DNA from: Chloranthus sessilifolius
Lineage: Eukaryota > Streptophyta > Magnoliopsida > Chloranthales > Chloranthaceae
Assembly: GCA_021018995.1 (NCBI GenBank)
Contig: CM037591.1
Location: forward strand, 5,276,001 to 5,340,000
Length of the DNA: 64,000 nt
Direction: 5' to 3'
The notes under the pieces were generated by a model. The model saw only the letters and a program-made list of their open reading frames with translations. It had not been told where the DNA came from and searched no databases. The translations under genes were made by a program, and so were the position numbers. Of this stretch, positions 23,197 to 35,517 are shown one piece after another (positions within the stretch are counted from its first letter, which is position 1; the number at the start of each line of letters is the position of its first letter).

Positions 23197-25840
23197 ATGG
23201 ATGTTCCCCTTCTTTGCCATTTTGATTTCGTACGCGTGAGAGATAATACTTACAACGGAGGACATCGGAGGATTGTCACTGTCACGGAGAATATATCATT
23301 TGCTGAGTTTATAGAGAAAATGTACAAAGTCACCGGACACATAGGAAGAACATTCTATTACATTCTTTGTTTCATTACGCATAGGGAATGAGCTTGTATT
23401 TGCCGAATTGTCGACTCGATGATCTTACAAACTTATTTAGAGCATATCGTATCGGTGATGGTGTTATAAATATTTATATCGAAAAATCATTAGTCACCAT
23501 CAGAGCAGAAATTTTGCCGTCTTTAGAAATATTTCAACCGTTTAAGAAACAAACGAAGATGATCATGGTGTTGGAATGTAACATTTGATTGAAAATCAAG
23601 GAATACGGTATGAAGAGGAGAACATTGTTGCCAGATAATAGCCGACGATGATAGAAATATAAATATAGGATTCCGCCCTACAAACTTCCGAGCAACCCTA
23701 TTGAGACATTCCGAGAGTGAGGTGAAGGCGATGAAGATCAAGGATATTCTCATCAAATGAATCCGATGCATGATACATCTCACCAACTTCGATTCGGTAA
23801 ATCGTGGGAAGCGTTTTAGTCGGCCTTAGTCCATATCAATGGCCTTCGAACAAATAGCTTGAGCCAACGATAATCGAGCCTTCAGCGAGCTCTCTCATAC
23901 ATCAAACGCGTTCTCGCGTGGCTAACATCAATCCAAACAAGCGCACATCAACCAAGCGTACATCGACGGGGCTCAATCCCAATCACGTAATAACCATCCG
24001 ATCGATGATGGTGATAGTGATCCCGAAAATAATGAAGCCCGCCGTCTCCCACTTGGCGTGTTTATACTAATAGGAATTGATCAACCTCGGTGACGAAGAC
24101 TATCGACTTAATGACTCGGAAGGAGTACATGGATTGAACGATGAGGAACGTATGAAGGGGAGCGATTACCATTGGTCGCGTTAGAAATAAGAAATCATTT
24201 CAAAAGTTCTTAAAGAATTTGATGACAAATAATTTTGATTAAACCAATAAAAACCAGTCCTCTTCGAATAACTGCGAGGTGTGTTGAAGTAGGATGTGCT
24301 TGGCAAATACATGCATCGAAATTAGTAGGCGTAGACACGTTTGCTGTGAAAACTTTCCACCCGCAACACACGTGCAGAATGCCAGCTTTTGGAAGCGGAC
24401 ATCGCCAATGTACGACATCGTGGATAGCTTCATTCGTTAGAGATAAACTATTAAAGGGTTTTGACGAGACTCCTGCTTCAATAATTTTTTATATTGAAAA
24501 AAAATATGATATAACAGTAGGTTTCTGGAAAGCATGGAGAGGAAAAGAAATGGCGTTGAATGACATCCGAGGTAGTTGGAAGGAGCAATTTAAGATGTTA
24601 CCGTCATATGTTGCCGAATTACAGCGGGTCGATCCAGACATACAGACCGAATTGTGTCTCGAGCCTGATAATGCATTTCAGAGATTCTTCGTGGCATTCG
24701 GACCTTGCATTCGAAGCTTTCGCAATACTTTACGAAGAATAATTGCGGTAGATGGAACGCATTTGCGTGGACGATATAAGGGAGTGTTGTTAATAGCTAC
24801 GGGGATAGACGGGAATAGACATTTATTTCCTATAGCGTTCGGCGTTGTACCGAAAGAAAATGAAGACCATTGGACATGGTTTCTTGATCTATTAGGGAGA
24901 CGTGTAATCGGTGAATTTGAAAAAGCTTTGTTTTGATATCGCATGATGAAAGGTTTGATGGAAGCAGTAGAAAAAGTTTTTCCTAATGCCTTTCACAGCT
25001 ACTGTATGCGACACCTGGCTCTAAATCTGTTTGATAAATATAAGGATACAATCTCTAGACCGCTTTTTTGGGTTGCTGCCCGTGCATTTTCAGAAGCAAA
25101 ATTTAAAAGAATTATGCGAAAAATAGAAGGCGATGCTCACGGAATGTACAAAATGGATTAAAGAAATTGGTGATCATTTCGGCACGCGCTTATTTCAAGG
25201 GAGGCGTTATGATATGTTGACAACTAATATAGAAAGCATAAATAGTGTGTTGAAAATAGCCAGGGAGGAACCGATTGTGAGCATGTTAGAAACTATTCGC
25301 ACAAAAGTAGCCGAATTTTATCTTCGTCGTCAGGAGGAAGGAAATAAAATGACACATGTGTTAACACCGATGGCAGAAAAACACATAAAAAGAAATTCAG
25401 GATGGGCCCGTCGAAAAAACGTCATACCATATGGTCGTGATATATTTCAAGTTAAACGTGGTGATTACACTCACAGTGTCGATCTAGAATCGCGAACATG
25501 TACATGCAGACGTTGGGCTATTCTTGGATTACCATGTTCACATGCGATTGCCGCATTATCGCGCCGAAACAGAGAAAGAGAGATCCCCCAATTTTGTGAA
25601 CACTGGTTTACCAGTGACTTATTTAGGGAAACTTATAAAGAACACTTTGTCCCGTTGACAAGCGCCAATGGACTTCGCAAATAAAAGACATTCAAGTTTT
25701 GCCTCCCCACAAAATACGTCAAGCCGGCCGTCCGAAGAAAAGGAGAACAAGATCTAAAGGGGAAGTTCGACCACTACAATGTAAAAATTGTAACAAGTAC
25801 GGTCATAATCGTCGCTCGTGTAAATTTGTTAATATTTGAA
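23197..25840 (+). pseudogene. MURA-type MULE transposase, disrupted
   Basis: This is the element's transposase relic. An N-terminal piece (23197-23588) opens MDVPLLCHFDFVRVRD and has a stop near 23389. A decayed stretch follows to about 24230. Next comes the DNA-binding-like region (CVEVGCAWQIHA, HPQHTCRMP) and the catalytic MULE domain with IIAVDGTHLRGRYKGVLL, first catalytic Asp, near 24745-24800. A TGA at 24934-24936 falls where the ISDR-type second Asp motif is expected. The frame resumes with GLMEAVEKVFPNAFHSYCMR, then shifts near 25133. The distal part has NIESINSV (probable catalytic Glu), a SWIM finger CTCRRWAILGLPCSHAIAAL (about 25500-25560) and, after another frameshift near 25683, a zinc knuckle CKNCNKYGHNRRSC ending near 25840. 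Several lesions make it non-functional as read. Confidence 0.9.
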
Positions 25841-26181
25841 ATTAACTTATATTACATCAAAGGTTGAGATTGAAAAGCATTTAGATTAGATTAGACCTAG
25901 TGGCAATCGAGCTTCCAATGATTTCATTATAGAAGAGTATTTTTTTTCTCTTTTCTTTCCTTCAATATAAGCATGATTAAACCTCAATAAAAGAGATCAA
26001 CATCTACAATGTCTTTTAATATATTTTTTTGGAATTGTGACTAAAATATATTGTTGTGCTTCTTAATAAATCATTCATTCATTCAAACAGGATTTGAAAG
26101 TTTCCAAATTCGCCCCTAATTTACTAGTGATTGGCATAAAGCCAAACCAAAGATATCAGACTTCACAATTCAGAAAGGTAT

Positions 26182-26531
26182 ATCTTAAATCATCGGCCGA
26201 TAATTTAAGCTATCGTCCGATTATTTAAAATATCGGCCGATAATTTAAGATATCGGACGATGATTTAAATTATCGGCCGATGGTTTAAAATATCGTCCGA
26301 TGTTTTAAATTATCGGTCGATAATTTAAATCATCGCCCGATGATTTAAGATATCGGCCGATAATTTAAATCATCGCCCGATGATTTAAGATATCGGCCGA
26401 TAATTTAAATCATCGGCCGATAATTTAAGCTATCGTCCGATTATTTAAAATATCGTCCGATTATTTAAAATATCAGCCGATAATTTAAGATATCGGACGA
26501 TAATTTAAATTATCGGCCGATGATATAAGTC
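26182..26531. repeat. minisatellite array 2 of the MULE (between the two genes)
   Basis: About 17 copies of a 20-bp unit, for example TATCGGCCGATAATTTAAGA, fill the gap between the 3' end of the transposase and the 3' end of the convergent protease gene. The array includes internal block duplications (compare 26324-26363 with 26364-26403). Confidence 0.95.
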
Positions 26532-26721
26532 ATCCGCCTATTGGAATTGCTTCAAGAGAGGAAGCCTCCATTGATACATCATGCAAGGTGATACAAATAA
26601 GATAAATAATTGATAACAACGATAATGAAAATTATACAAGTTAATAAAAATTAATAAAATTAAATAATTTACAATTTCATCAAAAAATATCTTTACAAAA
26701 CACTAAAATTTATTACAGATA

Positions 26722-29700
26722 TTAAATCTTCTTCCCAAACGTGCACATTCGATGTCCAATTTCGGCTCTAAATTGTTGCATATGTTTATCGTCGAAATCA
26801 ATAGGCCGCTTTTGGGAGAAGTATTCTATATACTTCAAAATGTATACACCGCAATCCCAACCGTTCTTTTGGATCGGGAGAACGACGCTGTTGAACGCCG
26901 ATACCTTCCATCGTTGATCGAAGTCGACTTCAAACCGATAGTGTAAAGAAGGCGAAAGTGATTCAATAGACATTCTTTATGCGCTTCAAACCTTTTAAGC
27001 ACTCTCTCTGCCGGATCAATTAGCTTAATTTCTCGATCAACTAATGAAATTATAGCCAATGCCCAATGGCTATGTTTTTGGCTATGCATCGGAAGATAAA
27101 TCTACACATAAGCAAGGCGAAATTTTAAATAATAAATTTTATTTAAAAGCCGTTAACGCGTTAAATAAAGCGGATTTAGTATTCAAAACGCATCAGTTCC
27201 ACGATGATCGCGTGAATTCGCGGATATTATTTGTCAATAGTGGTTCCATCGGCTTTGAATTGTTACGAACATTCCATTCGTCACAATAGGCCTGCCACCT
27301 ATCGAGGTCGCTGAGCGCAGCAATACCTTCATTATCGATATATTTTTCAAATTTTTTCTCGTCTGCCATAAACAAGGTCTGATTGGCAGTAAACAGTAGA
27401 AGTTAATCAAGAGTCGTGATTGAAAAGACAAAAAAAAGAAACAAACGAGCTTCCAATAAATATTTGAAACCTTACGTAACTTTTTAACCAACTTTTTTCG
27501 GCATTGGCCGTAAACATTGAATCATTTATAACTTCAAGGACTCTCAAGTATGCGTCGATGACTTCATTATCAAGCCACAAGCGTCCTTTGAGAACCTTCA
27601 AAAGAGCAACTGTGATCTCAACACCGCTGATAGTATTGACGATCACATTGTCCTCGTTCTCCGGCCGATTCCAAAAACTGAGCATATACTTTTGCTCCAT
27701 TGATATTGCCTCATCCTCCTCCTCCTCCTCTACAACCAATCTTCGTTTTTTTATTAATGCTTTACTGGTCGGGGACTTTCTCCTCTTACGAGCACGCAAG
27801 TCATAACCTTCGGCTTCATTTTTGGTAGATGATAGTTTCACTATAATTGTTTTTAGTGATGCCGGCTGTGACTCACGAGAAGGCTGCGTAAGAGGAGCAC
27901 CATCATCACCTGTATCAACCAAGGGTTGTTTAGTAGGCTGAGGAGCAGTAGGTTTTGGGGCAGCGGGTTTAATGGCAGTAGATTTATTTGTAAGTTGAGG
28001 GGCGGCGGGTTTTGGGGCTGTTGATTGTTGTGTAGGTGGATGAGCGAGGGTTTTGGGGCACTTGACTGATGGCTTGGTTGAGGACCGATTGGTTTTGGGG
28101 AACCTTTGGAATGATGGCTTTGTTGAAGAGCGGGGTTTTGGGGCGATGGTGATGGCTTTGTTGATGAGTGGTGGGTTGAGGGACGGTTGATTTTGATTGA
28201 GGGTAAGTGGGTGAAGGAGCGAAGGTGTCAAAGAGCACCGAGGTTAAAATATTATCTGCATAATTGCAAAAAATATACATTACAAAAAATAAAAAATAAA
28301 AAAAACTGCATTATCGACCGATAATTTAAGTAATTGATCGATAATATACATTGTCGATCGATAATTTAAATGATCGACCAATAATTACATTATCGATCGA
28401 TAATTTACATTATCGATCGACTATTTAAATTATCGACCGATAATTTAAGTAATTGATCGATAATATACATTGTCGATCGATAATTTAAATGATCGACCAA
28501 TAATGTAACATAACGTCCGATAATGTACATTATCGATCGACTATTTAAATTATCGGTCGATAATGTATATCGTCCTAATGTACTAATTTTGCATTGTTGT
28601 AAAGAAATGATTTTGTTCTAAAATTGAAAGTCTTGGTTTGATACCTTTCTTAAATGAGAGATGACCGCATCAAGATCCTTCCGTATGGCTTTATTTTCTT
28701 CTTGTAAGGCCTTCTTATCTCGCCTAGTTGTTCAATTGTGAGTGCTTGCCCTTTCAAAGAACGTAAATGCACTAATTCTTTTTCATTTCTTTTATCGCCA
28801 TGCGGAGAGTCTTGCATTCTTTTCTTAGCTCTGTCCACTTCTTTGGTTAGGTGCGGTTGCCTATGGTCGCTCTCTTGTTGGCTCGGGCCTATTTTCTTGT
28901 TTGCCCTTTGGTTGACGTACAACGACTTCAAAATCATCGTTACCGTCGGTATCATCTTCGTCATCCTCATTGTCGTCATCTCTGCTAATCGGCTCTTGGC
29001 TCTTGACTCTTTCTTCCGGACGTGTTGGATGACTTGGGATATCATTATATTCATCTACATTTTCTTCGGAGTAAGGCTCTTCTCTTTCTTCGGTCTCTTC
29101 CTTCTTATTTTCAATTTTTCTTCGAATCAAAAAGTATGGAAGCCATTTATACTGTAATTCGTGTTTCTCAACTTCAAGCTCTATAATCACTTTAGACTTA
29201 AGAAATTTTTCTCTATATAAATTAGGGTTACGGCTGAATTTCGGGCCTTCCCATTTCATTAGCCTTGGAAATGGTTCTTTAAGCCCAATAGGAGCGGTGG
29301 CGACTGCTGGAAAGTGCTCAAACGCCCAAATCTGTAAGGCGATAGTGCATCCATAGATATTGTATTGCCCCTTTTCTGACCTTCTCGCCATTTCCCTCCT
29401 GCCACTCGCTTTTGATATACTATCTAATAAATTATTGTAAACTATCAGGCCCCACGGTAACTTGTTGAACTCTTCAATGTTATCTACTAAGTCTAAGTAC
29501 CGTGTATCTACTTCCTGGTATGTGTCCGGAAGTAAAAAAGAACATACGAAAAATAATAATGACAGTTTCAAAAACTCATCATTGGATAAATCAGCACTGT
29601 CAATAATTTCTTCAATACGAGATCTTTTCGCCGGCTTCCCCCGAAAGAATTTGTATCGAATAGTTGTTTCCTCTTTTACGGCAACCTTTTCAGACTCAGG

Positions 29701-29973
29701 TTCCGTCAGCATGTTGAGGCCTAAAATCAAGGCTATATCGATCGGTTGCAGGAGTGCATTGGTGTTCTTGACCTTGAAAATATTCTCTTCTACCCAAAAA
29801 CTTAAAATAGCGTCAACCAAGTCTCCAACGAAACCTAATTTCTCATTCATCCTAAATAGATGACCGAATACCGAATCATCTAAAATTTTCTTTCTCTCTT
29901 CGTTACAGTGCATGTAAAATTTCCTAACACCAACTCCAGAACATTTTCCGATGGGCTTTAAAGTCATGGTCAT
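26722..29973 (-). pseudogene. MULE-borne DUF1985-like / Ulp1 (C48) protease gene, 3 exons
   Basis: The proposed exons are 29973-28645, 28255-27476 and 27378-26722, with plausible donors (GTATCA, GTAAGG) and acceptors. Exon 1 starts MTMTLKPIGKCSGVGVRKFY and resembles the DUF1985 region found with Ulp1 domains in plant MULEs; it ends in an acidic linker and a coiled-coil-like stretch (KALQEENKAIRKDLDAVISH). Exon 2 has a Pro/Lys/Thr-rich region of PKP-type repeats, a basic RARKRRK patch, a poly-Glu run, then GRLWLDNEVIDAYLRVLE, the start of the protease fold. Exon 3 has SHWALAII (catalytic His), LIDPAE (probable Asp) and IQKNGWDCGVYILKYI (oxyanion Gln, catalytic Cys). Frameshifts near 28720, 27100-27200 and 26980 break the reading. 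The family would cleave SUMO or a related modifier; its role in transposition is unproven. Confidence 0.8.
28305..28570. repeat. minisatellite array 3 of the MULE (inside protease intron 1)
   Basis: About 13 copies of a unit like TATCGATCGATAATTTAAAT lie within the 28256-28644 intron of the minus-strand gene. A block beginning ATAATTTAAGTAATTG at 28321 recurs at 28440, giving a 119-bp higher-order duplication. Confidence 0.93.
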
Positions 29974-30065
29974 TTTCAATCACTTAGTAGGAACTGCAAT
30001 ATAAATAAAAAGCAATTAATAAACAAAAGAAGTGATTTTGAAAAAACTACTAATCCCCTAACCTA

Positions 30066-30265
30066 CCGATATCTTACCGATAATCTAAGATATCGGTCGA
30101 TAATCTAAATTATCGACCGATAACTTAAATTATCGGTCGATAATATAAGTTATCGATCGATAATTTAAGTTATCGACCGATAATTTAGATTATCGAATCG
30201 ATATCTTAAATTATCGATCGATACGATATCTTGTTATCTACGATAATTTAGATTATCGGTAAGTT
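30066..30265. repeat. minisatellite array 4 of the MULE (right subterminal)
   Basis: About 10 copies of the same 20-bp family (TATCGGTCGATAATCTAAAT type) lie upstream of the protease start and inside the right TIR. Confidence 0.93.
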
Positions 30266-30521
30266 ATCGGATTAGGTGGGAAACATTGGGGATGACTAAA
30301 TGTGTTGAAATGTAAAAAAAATAAATTACCTGGAATTGTTATGTGAGCTTTGTGACCTTTTACCGCTTTGTCGCCGCTAAGTCGCCGCTCTCTTGTTTTT
30401 TTCAGAAAAGTTAAACTTAAAAGTAACAGTAACTAATGAAAGTAAAAGTTGCTTTTATACTAATGTTAAAGGGCGGTGGAATTTTTTTTTTATATTATTT
30501 AAAATAAGTCGCTGCTGACGT

Positions 30522-30632
30522 GGAGTAGGCGGAGGCGGCTAGGAGTGGAGCTGGTCATTAATGCAACGGTTGAAACTATAGGGCCGTTTCTGCAAATACG
30601 CAAACATATAGGGCCGAAAGTGCAAATTTCCC
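30522..30632 (-). repeat. right terminal inverted repeat of the MULE
   Basis: This is the reverse complement partner of 22426-22536. It ends TGCAAATTTCCC and is followed directly by the A-rich target duplication. Confidence 0.92.
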
Positions 30633-30715
30633 AAAAAAAAAAACTCAACCAAAATTCCAACCGAGCAAGGGATTTACACTCACGTATATTAGTAGACTAA
30701 AGTGGAGCATTTTTT

Positions 30716-31052
30716 AGGGTTCTTGTACTTACAATTGAAGATTATTTCTTGGTAGACAATGAAGATCATTTTTCATCCATATCTTCGACACAGTAAATCT
30801 TGAGATCATGGGCAAACTATCATACATTTAAATGTTAATTCCACAAAGCATACATCTCAAAAATACCCTTATCATTTTCATGTTCACTTTTTGGGATCTG
30901 AATCACGTGAAATCGACATTTAACCGTCTGATGGTACGCCATGATCAAGATCCGTTGTGTGAAAGATTGGGAGGGGAAGCGGTATCCATCCTCTAATTCA
31001 AAGCAAACAGTTTCACACTTTCCAACCCTAGTTGCAAATAACAATACCCCTA
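30716..31052. mobile_element. foldback MITE family B, copy right of the MULE
   Basis: The left arm has CAATGAAGATCATTTTTCAT and CTTGAGATCATGGGCAAAC; the right arm has CCGTCTGATGGTACGCCATG and GATCCGTTGTGTGAAAGATT in inverted order, closing with GTTGCAAATAACAATACCCC. Confidence 0.75.
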
Positions 31053-31926
31053 TTTTTTTTTAGGGCTTTTTACAAAACAGTGCCCTGTCCCATTTTTTAT
31101 CACCAAAATATCAAACACCGTTTTTTCTTCTGAAACAACACCCCCACACACTTGAAATGGGCAGTCATATATATCAACCCATGAAGGGCACCGATCAATT
31201 TAAAAGATTAATTACAGCACTACCCTTTCCGACAAATTCTCATTTTTTATTTTATTTTTTAGACTTTTTTTTATTAGACATCTGACATGTATATGGAGAA
31301 TGCGTATGAAGATGGACTGTATTAGCTTATATGGGGCGCATTTTAGTAATTAAAAAAAGTTTCGACCTCTTTTTTGTAATAATGCGCGCGTTAGTACTTT
31401 TCTCTAGTTTTAAAATTTTTCTTGCCGTGGACACTCCCCTAACTCTGGCAACAGTTGACCAGGTTTACATCCGCTTGTGGTGCGGCTCAATCGTTTGGAG
31501 TTGGGATTGTGCCGGTCTCAAAAGGATTTGTTTATGGTACACGGGCCGTATTCTAACACTCGCGGCGACGGATCAATCACCACCATCAACTTAATGAAAT
31601 GCGTGCCACTCCTGGCCGATATTTAAACACCAAAATGGTGTTTAAAACTTGTTGATCTAACACTCTTAAAGTATGGTATATCATCATGCCACATGGCGCA
31701 TATATGTCGTCCAATTTTCAATCTATTAATGGAATCTGACTTAATTGAAAAATTATGTCTATTAAGTCAATGTGAACCATCCGATTGGTGAACTTTAATA
31801 TCAGTCATTAAAAAATAAAAATAATGGCTGATTTTAGAACGCACACATCGGATAGTTAAAATTTCTTACCCTCAATATATGATCTATCACTCTGATGGTA
31901 ATGGCTAACCTACATCGAAAACCCTT

Positions 31927-32970
31927 AAGGGCCTATTTGGTTTCAAGAGAAATAAAGAAAAACTCATATGCGGAAAATGAATTATCGAGATTCTCGATAT
32001 TTGGATGACATCCAAAAGGTTAGAAATTATCTTCACATTTTTCGTCAGAAACCGAAAAGAAATGCTGAGGGGATCCCTCGGTTTTCTGTCTTCCAAACTT
32101 TCAGACTTCTCATATATACGACTCTTCTCATAATGCCACACAATTTTTTCACGGACGAAAACCATTGACTAATTTAAATAAGATGATGGAGATTGTTTTT
32201 TTTTTCAATCTTCCTCATGAAAGATCTTAGGATCATGATGCCCCTATCAAACAGTCTGATGTTGATTCTATATGGCACACATTCCCAAAAATCAGAGGCA
32301 AAATCACGTTATGACTTTGGTGGTCAATTGACCATCCAAATTTTCTAAAAAGTTGTTACTAAGCTTTAGGGGTCCTAATATATATTAGTGGATTTTCATC
32401 CATCCAAAAATATTATGACCACCTAAAATTATAAAAAAATTTCAAACAATTTTTTTTATGATATTTGTTTTCATAACAAATATTTCTTCTTTGATTTTAT
32501 TTAACTAAATCTCACAATTTTAGCCTATTTTTAAGCTCCCCTCCATCTATTTAATTGTTGCACGGACTTATTTTCGGAGAGATTTCTCTCACAAGGGTCA
32601 CATATATGTGACCTATTATAATTAATTAAAAAAAATAAACAATTTATTACATGTAATAAGGTTTGAACTTAGAACCTAACCGTACCAAGTCTACCATTAG
32701 AACAATTCACTAGATATGTAAAGAGAAAAAAAAATTAATACATATATAATTTTTTGGTCATTTGGCTATTTTTTTTGTTAGGATATATTATTTTCCTACA
32801 ATGTCCTGCATTTGATTAATCCTGCATTTTCCTAGCTAGCAATGTGATTACTCAAACAACGAAAAACAAAAGAATCCCATGGTTTCCTACAACCATGGTA
32901 TCCATGGAAAAATATAGGAATATTATTTTCCTTTTCCATGTTTCCCGTGTTTTTATCTAAGCAGGCCCTA
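31927..32970. mobile_element. possible hAT-like element bounded by GGGCCTATTTGG / AGGCCCTAA
   Basis: AGGGCCTATTTGGTTT at the left and CTAAGCAGGCCCTAAT at the right resemble hAT-type ends. A family B MITE lies inside. No transposase and no convincing 8-bp duplication were seen. Confidence 0.3.
32180..32315. mobile_element. foldback MITE family B, partial copy
   Basis: One arm only: AGATGATGGAGATTG, AATCTTCCTCATGAAAGATC, TTAGGATCATGATGCCCCTA and CAAACAGTCTGATGTTGATT. Confidence 0.6.
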
Positions 32971-33599
32971 ATAGTATAAGATCAGTTAAACACCACCTTG
33001 GAGTTTAAAGGACGGCTACGAGAGTCGGGTACTTTTTTAAAATGAATGGCAAATATGTAAATCTCTAAAATCAGTTTAGTCCTTAATATATCCACCATAT
33101 CCTCTACATGTTAGCAGATATGTATCGGGTGTGACCCCATCCGATACTCTGTACACTCATGATTCAATCTGAGTCAAATATCGGGTTAAAGAGGTCAAAT
33201 ATTGGCTCATATCAATCAAAAGGAGGTCATACCATTATTTAAAAAATTAAAAGGAGGAACATTACCATCAGCCCGGTTTGGCCTATAAGTATCGGCTTGA
33301 GATTGGGCGGATACATCCCTAGTTTAATCGTTCATTTAACTACCGGCCATATAGGGCTGTCAATGGGTTGGGTGGGGCTTTTGCATTGCCCTAGCTGTAG
33401 GTGTGACTTAGTATGGTAGGCCCTGATCCTAGCAGGCTTTAATATGGTTGACCCTAGCCCTATTACTAGCTCGCTAAAAAGTGACCCCTTATAAATCACC
33501 TCCTCGGACAGGTCGGTTACCCTATACTAATTAAATTATGAGAACCTTTAAAGCAATTTATTGAATATTTGAGTTCATCCACACTAAATACATTGACTA

Positions 33600-33905
33600 T
33601 ATTGAATCAGATGATGGATATTGTTTATCCTTTCAATCTTTCACACGATGGATCTTAAGATCATGGGTGTACCATCAGACGGTCAGTGTTTTATTTTAAG
33701 TGACACACATCTCAAAAAAGTGACCTTAACATCACGTGCAAGTTCAAAATTAATTTTAAAATTACTTTTTTAGGTGTGTACCACGTGAAATAAGAAAATG
33801 ACCGTATGATGGTATGCCTATAATCTTAAGATCCATTGTATGAAAGATTGGAACGATAAATAATTTTCATCGTCTGATTCAATACAGTCAAAGTGTTTCA
33901 GCGTA
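33600..33905. mobile_element. foldback MITE family B, full hairpin
   Basis: ATTGAATCAGATGATGGATA faces TCGTCTGATTCAATACAGTC; AATCTTTCACACGATGGATC faces GATCCATTGTATGAAAGATT; GTACCATCAGACGGTCA faces TGACCGTATGATGGTAT. Confidence 0.82.
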
Positions 33906-34570
33906 GGTTAACTCAAAGATTTGGTGAGCGGGTTTAAAGGTATTCTAAAATTATTATGGCTTCCCCTTCTAATATGCCACATGAAAAGAATTTATTCCTT
34001 GCTACAAATTGTGAAAGCGATCAAAATAGGGTGAGCGTGTGTGGCGTGAGATGTACTACGACCAAATTATCTGTTAAAGGGAAACACTTAATATTCATTC
34101 AAGTTCAAGATGAATTGCCCTGGCATGCTGATGCTGGCAGTCCAATGATCCAATCTTCCAGTTTCCATATCAAGTAATAAATAAAGAAGTATAGCTTATT
34201 TTCCCTAACATTTTTTATGGGTGTTTGCTCCTTCCTTCTTTATAGATTCAGGAAATAAAAGGCTCATCCATCTAACCTTGCTTATGATTTTCATCTCTAA
34301 CGAATGATTTAATGGTAGGGATCAATATGCTTGACTAAATTGGACGGGTCTTATACGAAGTAGCACGATTTCAAATACGAACAGAAACACAATATCGCAT
34401 CTTCTATCGTACGTTAGAGTTTATTCGGTTATCTGTGGGGTTCACAGTTCAAGAGAAAGACGGATGATGCTTACGAATCAGCAGCATTCCAAATGACGAA
34501 AATGCCCTCCGACTAAATGAAATCCGCATCTCAGAGTTCGCGCGACGCGTTCGTCGTCTTGGATGAGAAG

Positions 34571-34599
<29 letters not shown>

Positions 34600-34605
<6 letters not shown>

Positions 34606-34790
34606 TCTATCTTCAGGAGAACCACGAGCCCGAGTTCATGGCGAAACCGACACGTGTCCTCTGAACCCTCCATTGACATCAGATAGCCCTATCTTCTATA
34701 CACCTTACATAATTATATATAACGATTAACAGAGTATCTTCTCTTTTTCCTCCACAGAGGATCAGCTGGTTCTTGAGCTTCGAACCTAGC

Positions 34791-34826
<36 letters not shown>

Positions 34827-34845
34827 TTTTAGGATTTGATTGGAA
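34600..34845 (+). promoter_or_regulatory. FBPase promoter and 5' UTR region
   Basis: A G-box CACGTG lies at 34651-34656, about 190 bases before the FBPase start codon. A TATA-like stretch (ATTATATATAACG) lies near 34711-34723, so transcription probably starts around 34740-34760. The leader contains a (GA)n tract at about 34792-34824 ending some 20 bases before the ATG; a second GA tract (about 34573-34602) lies upstream of the TATA stretch. G-boxes bind bZIP and bHLH factors, often in light or sugar responses. That role here is inference; only the motifs are seen. Confidence 0.5.
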
Positions 34846-35446
34846 ATGGATCACGAGGCTGATGCTTTCCGAACGGATCTGATGACGATCACTCGTCATG
34901 TACTCAACGAGCAATCGAAGAACCCTGAATCTCGAGGGGATTTCAGCATCTTGCTCAGCCACATCGTTCTCGGATGCAAGTTCGTTTGCGCAGCCGTTAA
35001 CAAGGTTCGTCAATTTGGTTTTGTTTGATTTGACATTAATCATCGATTCGAATAAGTAATTTTTGCTCACTTTTAATCAGTATTGCTAATGTTTAAAATT
35101 TCAGTAATGAGAGATTTTGATCAAGTTTTTTAAATTTAATCAAGGTCTGATTTTTCTTAATTGATTAATTAATCGATTGTGTATAGAATATGGATTTAAA
35201 AATTTTGGGATTTTTCTTAATTGATCACTTAATCGATTGTGTATATAACATGAATCGCCAAATTTGGTGACAATGACATTGTTTTTAATGCCCTCGTGTT
35301 GCTGGATTTTGAAATTTTGAAAGCAAATTTTAATACTCAAGTCAAGACGGTGTTGATAAAAAATTAACTTTATCTAATCGTTAATGTTAAAAATTTCAGG
35401 AAAATTTTAGTAATAGGAGAGATCAAGTTTTGTAAATTAATGCCGG

Positions 35447-35517
<71 letters not shown>

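Larger units (their letters stand above)
22426..30632. mobile_element. complete Mutator-like element with Ulp1-type accessory gene
   Basis: Both ends begin GGGAAATTTGCACTTTCGGC reading inward. The first 63 bases of the two inverted ends are identical, and weaker similarity runs to about 110 bases (CCAGCTCCA, CCTAGCCG and CACGTCAG shared). Exactly nine A residues (22417-22425) precede the left end and an A run (30633-30643) follows the right end, fitting the 9-bp target duplication of Mutator elements. Inside are a plus-strand transposase relic and a convergent minus-strand DUF1985/Ulp1 gene. This is the layout known from Ulp1-carrying (Kaonashi/KI-type) plant MULEs. Four 20-bp minisatellite arrays occupy the non-coding gaps. 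Near-identical ends suggest fairly recent insertion, yet the transposase carries stops and frameshifts, so it probably moved with help from another copy. Confidence 0.93.

Noticed and set aside
24239-24944. Minus-strand frames opposite the transposase
   Set aside because: They are shadows of the MULE domain coding sequence.
26182-26531. CRISPR-like array
   Set aside because: The repeats are contiguous 20-bp palindromic units without unique spacers, inside a plant transposon.
27504-27806. Plus-strand frame rich in Ser and Thr
   Set aside because: It is the antisense shadow of the protease exon 2, including its poly-Glu run.
28738-29157. Plus-strand hydrophobic frame resembling a membrane protein
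   Set aside because: It is antisense to the acidic linker and DUF1985-like exon 1.
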